From Aliishimia sp039978895 (lineage in GTDB: Bacteria > Pseudomonadota > Alphaproteobacteria > Rhodobacterales > Rhodobacteraceae), in contig JBDWAL010000010.1 of NCBI GenBank assembly GCA_039978895.1, positions 1 through 64,000 on the forward strand: a DNA stretch of 64,000 nucleotides, written 5' to 3'. The notes under the pieces were generated by a model. It was not told the origin of the DNA, did not search any database, and was given only the letters and a program-made list of their open reading frames with translations. Position 1 is the stretch's first letter; each line of letters opens with the position of its first letter. Below are positions 27,401 through 35,452 of this stretch, one piece after another. A program made the translations under genes and the position numbers.

Positions 27401-27479
27401 ACTGCCCCTTATGTTTGCCAAGGACGGTAGCGACCTCTTGGCCCATGGACAATCCCGCGCGCGCCACCATATCTGCTGC

Positions 27480-28706
27480 ATGGCTTTTGATACTGATATT
27501 TTGATTTGTGGCGGCGCGTTAAGCGGCACGTCGCTCGCTTTGGCCTTGGCGCAAAGCGGGCATCGCGTAACTTTGATCGACGCGATGGCGACAGATGTGC
27601 AACGTGACGCAGATTTTGACGGTCGCTCTTATGCTATCGCACTCGGATCACAGCGTTTTCTAGACGCGATCGGTCTGTGGGATGCGTTAGAAGACCACGC
27701 CCAACCCATGTTGGAAATAAAAGTTACAGATGGGCGCGCGGGCGAAGGTCCTTCCCCGTTCTTTATGCATTTCGACCATGCCGAAATCGAAGAAGGTCCA
27801 ATGGGTTACATGGTCCAAGATCGGTATCTGCGCGGAGTGTTGCTTGACGCTTTGGCCGCAGAAGACCGGATCACTCATCTGCCAAGCACACGCATTCTAA
27901 CACAAGAAGCGACGGCCAGCGGGATCACCGTTACATTGGACTCTGGCAAAGCCTTGTCCGCCAAACTGCTGGTTGGTTGCGACGGACGCACATCTGGCAC
28001 GGCTATGCGCGCAGGAATCAAACGCACTGCGTGGGGGTATGGGCAAACAGCTTTGGTCTGTGCCATCGAACATGAACTGCCCCATCATGGCATCGCACAC
28101 CAATTTTTCATGCCCCCCGGCCCCTTGGCGATACTACCGCTGACAGGGAACCGATCTTCCATTGTGTGGTCTGAAACCTCACAAGAAGCCGAGTCGGTCA
28201 ACGCCTTGCCAGACGCCGCCTATTTGGATCATTTGCGTCCACGCTTCGGCAGTTTTCTGGGTGAGATTTCCTTGGCAGGGCAACGCTTCACCTACCCACT
28301 TGGCTTAAGTCTCGCACAATCCATGATCGCAGATCGTGTCGCCTTGGTCGCCGATGCATCCCATGGCTTGCACCCAATCGCGGGGCAAGGCTTAAACGCA
28401 GGTTTGCGCGATGTGGCTGCCCTAACAGAAACATTGACCGAGGCCGCACAGCGCGGCGAAGACATCGCCAGCCCCTTGGTTTTAGAACGCTACCAACAAT
28501 GGCGGCGCTTTGATGTGGCGTCACTTGCCTTAGCAACAGACAGCTTCAACAGGCTATTTTCAAACGACAATCCGTTGCTTCGTGTGGTCCGCGATCTGGG
28601 CATGGGCGCAGTGCAGGCGATCCCGGCGCTGCGGCGTGGGTTTATACGTGAAGCCGCTGGGTTGACCGGGGATGTGCCCAAACTGATGTTGGGCAACCGC
28701 CTTTAG
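27480..28706 (+). CDS. UbiH/COQ6-type FAD-dependent hydroxylase
   Basis: The product is 408 residues from ATG 27480 (MAFDTDILICGGALSGTSLALALAQSGH, the FAD-binding beta-alpha-beta unit). Further signatures are FDGRSYAI, LLVGCDGRTSGT (the DG motif) and VALVADASHGLHPIAGQGLNAGLRDV, where the usual GD(A)AH is VADASH. The family hydroxylates the ubiquinone ring in aerobic respiration. This could be UbiH, UbiF or a broad alphaproteobacterial UbiL-type enzyme; the position of hydroxylation cannot be assigned here. Divergent from the amidase gene across 79 bases. Confidence 0.87.
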   Translation: MAFDTDILICGGALSGTSLALALAQSGHRVTLIDAMATDVQRDADFDGRSYAIALGSQRFLDAIGLWDALEDHAQPMLEIKVTDGRAGEGPSPFFMHFDHAEIEEGPMGYMVQDRYLRGVLLDALAAEDRITHLPSTRILTQEATASGITVTLDSGKALSAKLLVGCDGRTSGTAMRAGIKRTAWGYGQTALVCAIEHELPHHGIAHQFFMPPGPLAILPLTGNRSSIVWSETSQEAESVNALPDAAYLDHLRPRFGSFLGEISLAGQRFTYPLGLSLAQSMIADRVALVADASHGLHPIAGQGLNAGLRDVAALTETLTEAAQRGEDIASPLVLERYQQWRRFDVASLALATDSFNRLFSNDNPLLRVVRDLGMGAVQAIPALRRGFIREAAGLTGDVPKLMLGNRL

Positions 28707-28743
28707 GTGTCGCGGGCGCTGAACACGCTCTAGACACTTTTTT

Positions 28744-28766
28744 GCCGCGGCCCGGTGCGCCGCGGC
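28744..28766. terminator. GC-rich hairpin after the UbiH-type gene
   Basis: GCCGCGGC occurs at 28744-28751 and again at 28759-28766; it is its own reverse complement, so the two copies can pair with a seven-base loop. It lies 38 bases after the stop codon. The T run is before, not after, the stem on the plus strand. Confidence 0.4.
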
Positions 28767-28801
28767 CGCGATGCCCCTCAACCAGCATGCATCAAAACCA
28801 T

Positions 28802-29143
28802 CTACGGCCAACACATCGCCAGAACTGGGGTAGCATTAGGCAGGTCCCCACTTCGAATGAAGTTGGTAACATCGGCAGGTAAGAAATGGTCCGGCTCGAA
28901 TACGATAACCGCCCCAAATAGGGTCAGCCGTTCTTCCAGTTCAAACCGCATAAGTCGCCGCGCTGCAGTCGTAAGCGCAAAGCCTTCCGGCTGATCATCA
29001 AAAGACAAAAAACGGTGCGACTGTAAAATTTGTGAACGTAACCGACAGACCCCTTCAGGTCCCAAAGGCGCTTGTATCAGCCTCCCGCCTATCCAAACCC
29101 AATCAAAACTGCCACTTCTGGCGATTAATCGAGAGCCCGCGCC
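28802..29143 (-). pseudogene. Protein-like open frame without a credible start
   Basis: The minus frame is open from about 29143 to a stop at 28802 and reads like real protein (LSFDDQPEGFALTTAARRLM, ERLTLFGAVIVFEPDHFLPADVTNF), while the opposite strand gives a Ser/Arg-rich shadow. There is no ATG or GTG in the frame before 28950. The only candidate start, TTG at 29065, lacks a ribosome-binding site, and the frame runs into the end of the Trm112-like gene. It may be the C-terminal relic of a gene that lost its 5' part, or a short gene with an unusual start. Family unknown. Confidence 0.35.
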
Positions 29144-29307
29144 TCATCTTCCAGCATAATCGGAATGCCGTTGCGAATTGGAAACGCAAGGCGCGCACCT
29201 TCGGAAATCAACTCCTGCGCCTGCGCGTCATAGCGCAAAGTCTCATGTGTCCGCGGGCAGACCAAAGATTCCAACATCCTGCGGTCAAAAAGAATTTCGT
29301 CGCTCAT
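29125..29307 (-). CDS. Trm112-family small protein
   Basis: The 60-residue protein matches the bacterial Trm112/YcaR type: MLESLVCPRTHETLRYD, then ELISEGARLAFPIRNGIPIMLEDEAR. The usual second zinc Cys of the CPxC motif is replaced (CPRT), as in many proteobacterial members. Eukaryotic Trm112 activates methyltransferases; the bacterial role is unclear. Its ATG overlaps the stop of the upstream LON-domain gene by four bases, so it is coupled to it. Confidence 0.88.
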   Translation of the reverse strand: MSDEILFDRRMLESLVCPRTHETLRYDAQAQELISEGARLAFPIRNGIPIMLEDEARALD

Positions 29308-29948
29308 TGCATTACCTCATCAGATTGCCCGCCGCGCAGCGCGTATTCGATCAGCACGATCAGTGTCTCACGTCGCGTACTCAAAGATGGTGCTTCGAGC
29401 AAGGCTTGCCTATCTTCGGGTTCAAAATCCAACATCATCGACAGCGAGTTAATCAGCAGTTCGTCTTCGGCGTCTTTTAGCGTCTCCCAGTCGGCAGACA
29501 TGGACTGAGCGTCAAAATAGCGGCCCAACAAATCCAAGAAAGACGTTCGATCAAAATTCACGTCTTGATCTTTGGGCAAAAGATCCGCATCGAACCCCTC
29601 CCAAGACACATCGCAGCGCCGATAGGGCGAAAAGCCGGACACTTCCGACAAAACCCGAAAACGCGAAACGCCTGACAGGGTAATCATATACCGCCCGTCT
29701 TCTGTTTCAGAGAACTGCGTCAGCCGCCCTGCACATCCAATCCGTTGCAATCCTGTGCCCGAACGCCCCGGAACCTCGTTTGGTTGGATCATCCCGATCA
29801 ACCGTTGAGGCGTCTTCAAAGTGTCCTCCAACATCTGCAAGTACCGGGGTTCAAACAGGTTCAAAGGCAAGCGCGCACGTGGCAGCAGAAGTGCGCCCTG
29901 CAAAGGGAACACTGGGATTGTCTCGGGGAGGTCAGCAGGTTTTATCAT
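29304..29948 (-). CDS. LON peptidase substrate-binding (LAN) domain protein
   Basis: The 214-residue protein starts IPVFPLQGALLLPRARLPLNLFEPRYLQML, the hallmark of the N-terminal domain of Lon. There is no ATPase or protease domain, so this is the free-standing form common in proteobacteria. Other matching stretches are RIGCAGRLTQF and GRYMITLSGVSRFRV. Function is unproven; a chaperone or substrate-binding role is inferred. It lies 27 bases after the thioredoxin-like chaperone gene and is coupled to the Trm112-like gene. Confidence 0.88.
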   Translation of the reverse strand: MIKPADLPETIPVFPLQGALLLPRARLPLNLFEPRYLQMLEDTLKTPQRLIGMIQPNEVPGRSGTGLQRIGCAGRLTQFSETEDGRYMITLSGVSRFRVLSEVSGFSPYRRCDVSWEGFDADLLPKDQDVNFDRTSFLDLLGRYFDAQSMSADWETLKDAEDELLINSLSMMLDFEPEDRQALLEAPSLSTRRETLIVLIEYALRGGQSDEVMQ

Positions 29949-29975
29949 GAACAGATACCTAGCTCTCGCGGGCGA

Positions 29976-30899
29976 TCAGGCAAATATCATGGATGACAAT
30001 TTGCGACGCCCGTTCAAGACCAACGGATCTTCAGGCTTCAACGCGTCGAACATTGTAAACAATTGCGTCTTTGCCGCGCCGTCGTTCCAATCGCGATCAC
30101 GCCGGAACAGGTCGAGCAAATGGTTGATCGCAGCTTCCCCGTCCCCGTTGGAATATAACGCCTGCGCAAGATCATAGCGCGCTTGGTGGTCGTCTGGGTT
30201 CGCGTCGACTGCGGCCTGCAATTCGGCCACGGGACCTGCATTGGCGGCTTGCTTGGCCAGTTCCAACTGCGCATGTGCCGCTTCGAGTTCGGGCGTTGTG
30301 GAAATTTCAGCCGGGGCGCCGTTCAAGATCGCTTCGGCTTGGTCCAAATCATCCATCGCGATATGGGCGCGCACCATGCCCCCGTAAGCCATTGCGTTGT
30401 TGGGGTCTTCGCCAAGAACGGCTGCAAAGGTCTGCGCGGCATCATCTGCGGCACCTTCTTCGAGCATCTCTTCGGCGGCGGCTATCGCGTCGGCAAGACC
30501 TTCACCCGGCGCTTCACCACCTGATGCTTTGACCACGCGGTCGACAAAATCCTTAATTTCAGATTGCGGCACAGCGCCTTGAAACCCGTCAATGGGTTGG
30601 CCCTGATAGAAGGCGTAAACTGTTGGGATCGACTGGATTTGTAGCTGCCCGGCAATGCCTTGCGCTTCATCCACGTTGATTTTGACCATCTTCACAGCGC
30701 CCTTGGCACCGCGAACCGCGTCCTCAAGCTGAGGTCCCAACGTCTTGCACGGGCCACACCAAGGCGCCCAAAAGTCCACAATAATCGGGGTCGTCTGAGA
30801 CGCCTCGACCACATCCTGCATAAACGTCGCTTCCGACGTGTCTTTGATCAGATCGGCGTCAACACCGCCCGAACCGCCACCAAGATTAAGATCAACCAT
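29976..30899 (-). CDS. Thioredoxin-TPR chaperedoxin (CnoX/YbbN type)
   Basis: The product is 307 residues from ATG 30899, preceded by GGAGA. A thioredoxin domain (about 20-130) has the active-site WAPWCGPCK. A C-terminal all-helical TPR-like region (about 140-305) contains repeated helix pairs such as AEEMLEEGAADDAAQTF and MDDLDQAEAILNG. This matches YbbN/CnoX proteins, which protect substrates from over-oxidation and pass them to GroEL or DnaK. Relatives with intact CGPC, as here, can have reductase activity. It leads a probable operon with the LON-domain and Trm112-like genes. Confidence 0.9.
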   Translation of the reverse strand: MVDLNLGGGSGGVDADLIKDTSEATFMQDVVEASQTTPIIVDFWAPWCGPCKTLGPQLEDAVRGAKGAVKMVKINVDEAQGIAGQLQIQSIPTVYAFYQGQPIDGFQGAVPQSEIKDFVDRVVKASGGEAPGEGLADAIAAAEEMLEEGAADDAAQTFAAVLGEDPNNAMAYGGMVRAHIAMDDLDQAEAILNGAPAEISTTPELEAAHAQLELAKQAANAGPVAELQAAVDANPDDHQARYDLAQALYSNGDGEAAINHLLDLFRRDRDWNDGAAKTQLFTMFDALKPEDPLVLNGRRKLSSMIFA

Positions 30900-30996
30900 A
30901 GCTAAAGTCTCCAATCACGATCATCTACCGCGCGTTATATGGACCGGGGACTGCCAGATGCCAAGGGCTGACCACATATCAAACGCTTCACCCCCG

Positions 30997-31132
30997 AGGG
31001 CCGCGCCTGACCTCGGGTGGGCGCATCCCCCAGAGATCGACGCACTTTATACTCGCCAAACACATCCCTCAGATTGTCTTTGCGCCGACGCTGCACTTGT
31101 GCCCTCCCTTCGGGGAGGTCAGGCGCGGCCCT
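30997..31132. repeat. Long inverted-repeat element between the chaperedoxin and LRR genes
   Basis: An 18-base arm at 30997-31014 (AGGGCCGCGCCTGACCTC) has its exact reverse complement at 31115-31132, with 100 bases between. Shorter stems nest at both ends (CCCGAG with CTCGGG; CCTCCC with GGGGAGG). No coding content is evident. It could fold as a large cruciform or RNA hairpin, or be a small mobile repeat. Confidence 0.6.
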
Positions 31133-31141
31133 GTGTTGCAC

Positions 31142-32683
31142 TCATACCTTACCCAAGACACGCAATACGTTTTCGATCCAACCCAAATACGTTGGGTAAT
31201 CCTTGGCTAAGCTCGCCAAAATCCTACCGTTGTTAAAAGCCAAATCGATGATTGAGACCATAGCGGTGGGCGCACCACCAACAATACCTGCCGCAATGGC
31301 ATTTACCGTATATTCGCCTGTCTTCTTCTTAATCGCCTTGGCTACGTCCAAAGCTTTAGAAGCGACCGACGACAATATGTTCGACAAAGACACCAAAACC
31401 CCGGTCTGCACAAACGCGTCCGGCAAACCGTCATCCTCGGCCATCTCGATCAAATCATCGAATTTCCGGGCAAGGCTTTCCGACACGTCATCTGCATCGT
31501 GGAATACCGCCGAAAGGTCTCGTAGTGCTGGCAAAGCATCCCGAAGCGGCGCGTCCGGTTCTGCTACGGTCGTCACATAACGTCGCCATCTCGGAAATCT
31601 CTGCATCAGCGTTGAAATGACGCCGCTGAAAGCAATCAAATCACCCGCAGCATCCTCCATCAGAATGCCGTCGCTTTGCTTTGATATCTCGATTATACGT
31701 TGACCATGCGTAGCAACTGAAATGACGCGCATATCCTCATAGCGTTCACCCAAACTACGACCAAACGCATCCATCGCACGGTTTAGATTAGGCATATTGT
31801 CTTTGCGCAGAAGGTCTTGTGCCTCATCATAAAAATCTTTGAGAGCTTGCCACCCCTCCCGCGCCAATTCCTCGTCTTGTGGTGCCAATTCGGGATCTGA
31901 CGGCGCTTCTGTTAGCGTGTCATCGACCCATAACGTTTGAAGTGGTGCAGGTTCTTGTGGCGGTACGCTTGGGGGTTCCCCCGGCGGCTCCCAGTCCTCC
32001 AAATACGCAAACAACTCCCGCGCCCGCTGCGAGTCGTCTTCAATCTCCGAAATTCGCCTGATCTCGTCATCAACCTCGGTCGCGACGCAACCCTGAAATG
32101 TTAGGCCCTTAAATTCACGCGCTTCACTCAGACCCTTCAATCCCAGCACAGGCCGCAAATCAGCAACCTGTGTTTCGTGCAGAGTCAGCCGTTCCAAACG
32201 GACCAACCCTGATAGCGCGCCAATGTCAGAGACATGCGTGCCTCCCAAATCCAAACTTTCCAGAGAGACCAGCTCAGACAACGCGCCAACATCAGAGACT
32301 TGCGTGCCGCCCAAATACAGCATTTTTAGAGAGGTCAGCCCAGACAACGCGTCAAGATCAGAGACCTGCGTGCCGCGCAAATCCAGATATTTCAGAGAGA
32401 CCAACCCGGACAACACGCCAACATCAGAGACCTGCGCGTCGCCCAAATACAACCATTCAAGAGAGGCCAACTCAGACAACGCGTCAAGATCAGAGACCTG
32501 CGTGCCGCGCAAATCCAGCAGTTCCAGAGAGGTCAGCTCTGCTATCTCCGGCGGAAGCACCTCAAGCGCCTGAGTTTCGGCCTCCCGCAGACCAAGCGCC
32601 GGCCGCCCATCCGCCTTCGCCTCCGCAATCCGCCGCTCCGCTGCGGCATACGCCTCTTCCGCTTCTGTCACCGCATACCCCAC
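31142..32683 (-). CDS. Leucine-rich-repeat protein with unassigned C-terminal domain
   Basis: The 513-residue protein begins with GTG at 32683 and a helical cap (EAEEAYAAAERRIAEAKADG). Residues 45-190 hold about six 22-residue repeats of the form LxxLDLxGTQVSDLDALSxL. A short Pro-rich hinge (EPPGEPPSVPPQEPAPLQ, about 225-245) follows. A 260-residue C-terminal region (about 255-513) is mostly helical, with a Gly/Ala-rich hydrophobic stretch near 470-495 (AIAAGIVGGAPTAMVSIIDLAF) that could insert in or bind a membrane. I do not recognise this C-terminal domain. LRR heads of this type occur on several bacterial signalling and defence proteins. It has no signal peptide and no operon partner. Confidence 0.8.
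   Translation of the reverse strand: MGYAVTEAEEAYAAAERRIAEAKADGRPALGLREAETQALEVLPPEIAELTSLELLDLRGTQVSDLDALSELASLEWLYLGDAQVSDVGVLSGLVSLKYLDLRGTQVSDLDALSGLTSLKMLYLGGTQVSDVGALSELVSLESLDLGGTHVSDIGALSGLVRLERLTLHETQVADLRPVLGLKGLSEAREFKGLTFQGCVATEVDDEIRRISEIEDDSQRARELFAYLEDWEPPGEPPSVPPQEPAPLQTLWVDDTLTEAPSDPELAPQDEELAREGWQALKDFYDEAQDLLRKDNMPNLNRAMDAFGRSLGERYEDMRVISVATHGQRIIEISKQSDGILMEDAAGDLIAFSGVISTLMQRFPRWRRYVTTVAEPDAPLRDALPALRDLSAVFHDADDVSESLARKFDDLIEMAEDDGLPDAFVQTGVLVSLSNILSSVASKALDVAKAIKKKTGEYTVNAIAAGIVGGAPTAMVSIIDLAFNNGRILASLAKDYPTYLGWIENVLRVLGKV
32155..32545. repeat. 66-bp tandem repeats encoding the LRRs, with a 132-bp higher order
   Basis: The repeats alternate between LRGTQVSDLDALS and LGGTQVSDVGALS types. 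A 44-base block at 32343-32386 recurs identically at 32475-32518, exactly 132 bases (two units) away. Such identity implies recent duplication or gene conversion of a repeat pair. Confidence 0.85.
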
Positions 32684-32990
32684 CCATTGCCTTGCCCGAT
32701 CAGTTTACTCGGTCCACGGGAAAAGGTTAGCGAAATCTGACACTGCCGTGCCAGCCGGGTTAGCGGCGCAAAAGGTAAAGAAAACGAACCTTAATCGCGC
32801 GATCCACGACGCGCAGAGTTACCTCTGCGAAACCTACATCTCGCGGATGCTCGCGCGTCACCTTCACATTTCGATGTCAACTTTCAGACCCCAAGGCGTA
32901 CATGTTCCGTCCCCAATTGCAGGCCGCGCGCCTAAACGCGTCGCAACCCGCCACCGAACGCCCCGTTAACGCCGCCCAGAACCGCTAAAA
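32684..32990. other. 307-base gap upstream of the LRR gene
   Basis: It lies between exonuclease III and the LRR gene, which are on the same strand. A 73-codon plus-strand frame at 32748-32969 is Arg/His-rich and unconvincing. It should contain the LRR gene promoter, but no clear element was identified. Confidence 0.5.
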
Positions 32991-33779
32991 TCACACATCA
33001 AACGTCGCAAAGACCGGCGCGTGATCAGACGGTTTTTCCCAGCCGCGTGCGTCACGATAGACCCGCGATGAGTGCGCCGCGTTTGAGATATCTGGCGTTG
33101 CCCAGATGTGGTCCAGTCGGCGTCCTTTGTTCGCCGCGTCCCAATCCTTGGCGCGGTAGGACCACCATGAATACAAAAGCCCCTCGGGGATGTCTTGTCG
33201 GGTGATATCGACCCATTTGCCGGACTCTTGGGTTTCGGCCAAGGCTTCGACTTCAATAGGTGTGTGCGACACGACTTTGAGCAATTGCTTGTGCGACCAC
33301 ACGTCGTCTTCGCGTGGGGCAATGTTCAAGTCGCCAACAAGGATCGATTTTTCGGGTTTTACGGCATGGAAATAGTCGCGCATTTCGCTGAGGTAATCCA
33401 GTTTTTGGCCGAATTTCTCGTTCTTCTCACGGTCGGCAACGTCGCCACCTGCGGGCACATAAAAGTTGTGGATCGTAACGCCGTTTTCCAGCTTTCCAGC
33501 GATATGGCGCGCATGTCCAAGGGAGGCGAAATCTTCGGCACCTGCTTCCTCTATCGGGAGCTTGGACAGGATCGCGACACCGTTATAACCTTTTTGGCCG
33601 CGCGCCACCATGTGGGTATAGCCAAGGGCTGCGAACACCTCCATCGGGATTTTGTCTACGGGGCTTTTACATTCTTGTAAACACAGGACATCTGGCGCTT
33701 CTTCGCCCAGCAATTTCTCGACCAGACCGGCGCGCAAACGCACGGAATTGATGTTCCAAGTGGCAAGGGTAAAGGACAT
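32991..33779 (-). CDS. xthA: Exodeoxyribonuclease III
   Basis: The 262-residue product starts MSFTLATWNINSVRLR. Conserved catalytic stretches of the EEP fold are present: LQECK (Glu36, metal ligand), SILVGDLNIAP (Asp/Asn pair), RLDHIWAT and SDHAPV (catalytic His near the end). It removes 3' blocks and cleaves abasic sites in base excision repair. The start upstream at 33809 would add ten residues not typical of the family. Ribosome-binding sequence is weak. Confidence 0.93.
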   Translation of the reverse strand: MSFTLATWNINSVRLRAGLVEKLLGEEAPDVLCLQECKSPVDKIPMEVFAALGYTHMVARGQKGYNGVAILSKLPIEEAGAEDFASLGHARHIAGKLENGVTIHNFYVPAGGDVADREKNEKFGQKLDYLSEMRDYFHAVKPEKSILVGDLNIAPREDDVWSHKQLLKVVSHTPIEVEALAETQESGKWVDITRQDIPEGLLYSWWSYRAKDWDAANKGRRLDHIWATPDISNAAHSSRVYRDARGWEKPSDHAPVFATFDV

Positions 33780-33861
33780 GGGCGCGGCTCCGATTATGTG
33801 AACGCGCACCCTAGGTCAGGCGGCATCGGGGCGCAACGCGGCCACCGTCAAAATCTGTGAC

Positions 33862-34647
33862 TCAGCTGGCGATTTTAAAGGTTTTGGGAACTGTCTTCAT
33901 CCATTGCAACGTCGCCTCGGTCTGCTTCTTGCCGGGGTGGTATTCGGCGCTAATCCAGCCCTCATACCCCGTTGCCGTCATGGCCTGCAGCAAGGCTTTA
34001 AAGTCGACCTCGCCTTTGCCCGGCTGCACACGACCCGGTGCGTCGCCAAATTGAACATGCGCCGCCCGCAGCCCGTACAGCCGCCACACTTCGACCGCAT
34101 CGCCATGGATCATTTGCGCATGATAACTGTCATATTGCAGGCGCACATTTGGCTTCTTGACCGCATCCAGCACTTTCGCGGCAAGGGCGTAGTCGTTCAT
34201 GAAATAGCCCGGATTATCTTCGGAATTGAGCGGCTCGATGGTCAAAGTCAGGCCCTTGGGGGCCTTTCGCGACGCCCATTTGAGGTTTTCGACCAGAGTA
34301 TCAAAGGCTTCCTCGCCCTCGCCCTCCCCTGTCATCACATGGATAAAGCGAACACCAAGCGCTTCGGCATAGCGAAATACACGCTTGATATCGTGTTGAA
34401 AACGACCCTGCCCACCGACACGCGCCGCAAAACCGCGCTCACCGCCTGTGTAATTGGGGGGCGGGGCATTCATCAAAATCATCCGCAGCCCAGTTTGCCG
34501 CATTGCGCGCTGCATTTCTTGCGCGCCGACATCATAGGGAAACAGCACCTCGACGGCCTCAAACCCCGCAGCAGCAGCAGCTTCGAAACGTTCGATGAAC
34601 GGAAGCTCGGGCCACAGCAGGGATAGGTTCGCAGCAATCTTACTCAT
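33862..34647 (-). CDS. Hydroxypyruvate isomerase family TIM-barrel enzyme
   Basis: The 261-residue protein matches Hyi/OtnI enzymes: IAANLSLLWPELPFIERFEAAAAAGFEAVEVLFPYD, then LTIEPLNSEDNPGYFMND (metal ligand Glu), LQYDSYHAQMIHGD and EYHPGK. These interconvert hydroxypyruvate and tartronate semialdehyde, or isomerise 2-oxo-tetronates. The substrate is not certain, because no glyoxylate or tetronate genes lie beside it. It is complete and on the same strand as xthA, with an 82-base gap. Confidence 0.85.
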   Translation of the reverse strand: MSKIAANLSLLWPELPFIERFEAAAAAGFEAVEVLFPYDVGAQEMQRAMRQTGLRMILMNAPPPNYTGGERGFAARVGGQGRFQHDIKRVFRYAEALGVRFIHVMTGEGEGEEAFDTLVENLKWASRKAPKGLTLTIEPLNSEDNPGYFMNDYALAAKVLDAVKKPNVRLQYDSYHAQMIHGDAVEVWRLYGLRAAHVQFGDAPGRVQPGKGEVDFKALLQAMTATGYEGWISAEYHPGKKQTEATLQWMKTVPKTFKIAS

Positions 34648-34806
34648 GAAATATTCTCAATTTAGCACGGGTTTTTGCGATAATTTTCGCAACGCCTTAA
34701 CAACCCTTACGCCCGCGCTGCCCAATCTTACAATACCCGTTTTACGCGCACCCACTTACAACGCCAAATACATGCGTTTGTTCGCGCTCTGTCCGGCAAA
34801 AACGTC

Positions 34807-35382
34807 CTATTCAAGCTCCGTCGATGGGATAACCTGAAAAAACACCCCTTGTGACCACAAACCAAACCAGCCCTCGTGGTGGGCACCGATATCGACAAGC
34901 CGATAGAAGCTTTTGCGATCAATCAACGCTTCCAAGCCCGCGCGAACATGCACGTAAGGCGCGGGTTCCCCTGTTTCAGGGTCGCGTTCAACACGGATTG
35001 GATTGTCTGACGAGGCGACAACGCGGTCACCCATATTGGTCTCAAATTCAAGATTTTGGTGGGCCGCATCGCCCGTCGCGGTGAAATCCACGGCCACAAA
35101 TGGCGCGTCATCCACGGTGATTCCCACCTTTTCGACGGGCGTCACAAGGAAATATTCACCATCTTCCAGCTTCAAAATCGTCGAAAACAGACGAGCAAGC
35201 TCAAATCGCCCAATAGGTGTGCCCTCATAGAACCACGTCCCGTCACGCGCGATACGCATGTCGATATCCCCACAAAATGGGGGATTCCAGAGATGAACCG
35301 GCGGTAAGCCGCCCGATTTGGTCGCCTGAACAGACGCCATGAGGCTTTCTGCAGACGGTGTCACAGTATTTTGTGCAGACAT
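34807..35382 (-). CDS. DUF1285 protein
   Basis: The 191-residue product from ATG 35382 includes the family core: PPVHLWNPPFCGDIDMRIARDGTWFYEGTPIGR, LFSTILKLEDGEYFLVTPVEKVGI and DDAPFVAVDF. An alternative ATG at 35394 lies too close to its GGAAGGG. Longer readings of this frame upstream run antisense to the start of the MoxR gene and are not used. Structures of DUF1285 proteins are known, but no function has been shown. It is divergent from the MoxR operon with a 70-base shared promoter region. Confidence 0.85.
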   Translation of the reverse strand: MSAQNTVTPSAESLMASVQATKSGGLPPVHLWNPPFCGDIDMRIARDGTWFYEGTPIGRFELARLFSTILKLEDGEYFLVTPVEKVGITVDDAPFVAVDFTATGDAAHQNLEFETNMGDRVVASSDNPIRVERDPETGEPAPYVHVRAGLEALIDRKSFYRLVDIGAHHEGWFGLWSQGVFFQVIPSTELE

Positions 35383-35452
35383 GTCGTTTGTCATTCCCTT
35401 CCGGCGCGATAGTCTTATCTCAGAAGTATATAGCCAGACTGAAAGGGAAGTC

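Noticed and set aside
30997..31132. Insertion sequence
   Set aside because: No transposase is encoded and the interval is only 136 bases; described as an inverted-repeat element.
32155..32545. CRISPR-like periodic repeats
   Set aside because: The period is 66 bases in frame, encodes LRR units, and has no unique spacers.
32748..32969. 73-codon plus frame upstream of the LRR gene
   Set aside because: Arg/His-rich, no ribosome-binding site and no family.
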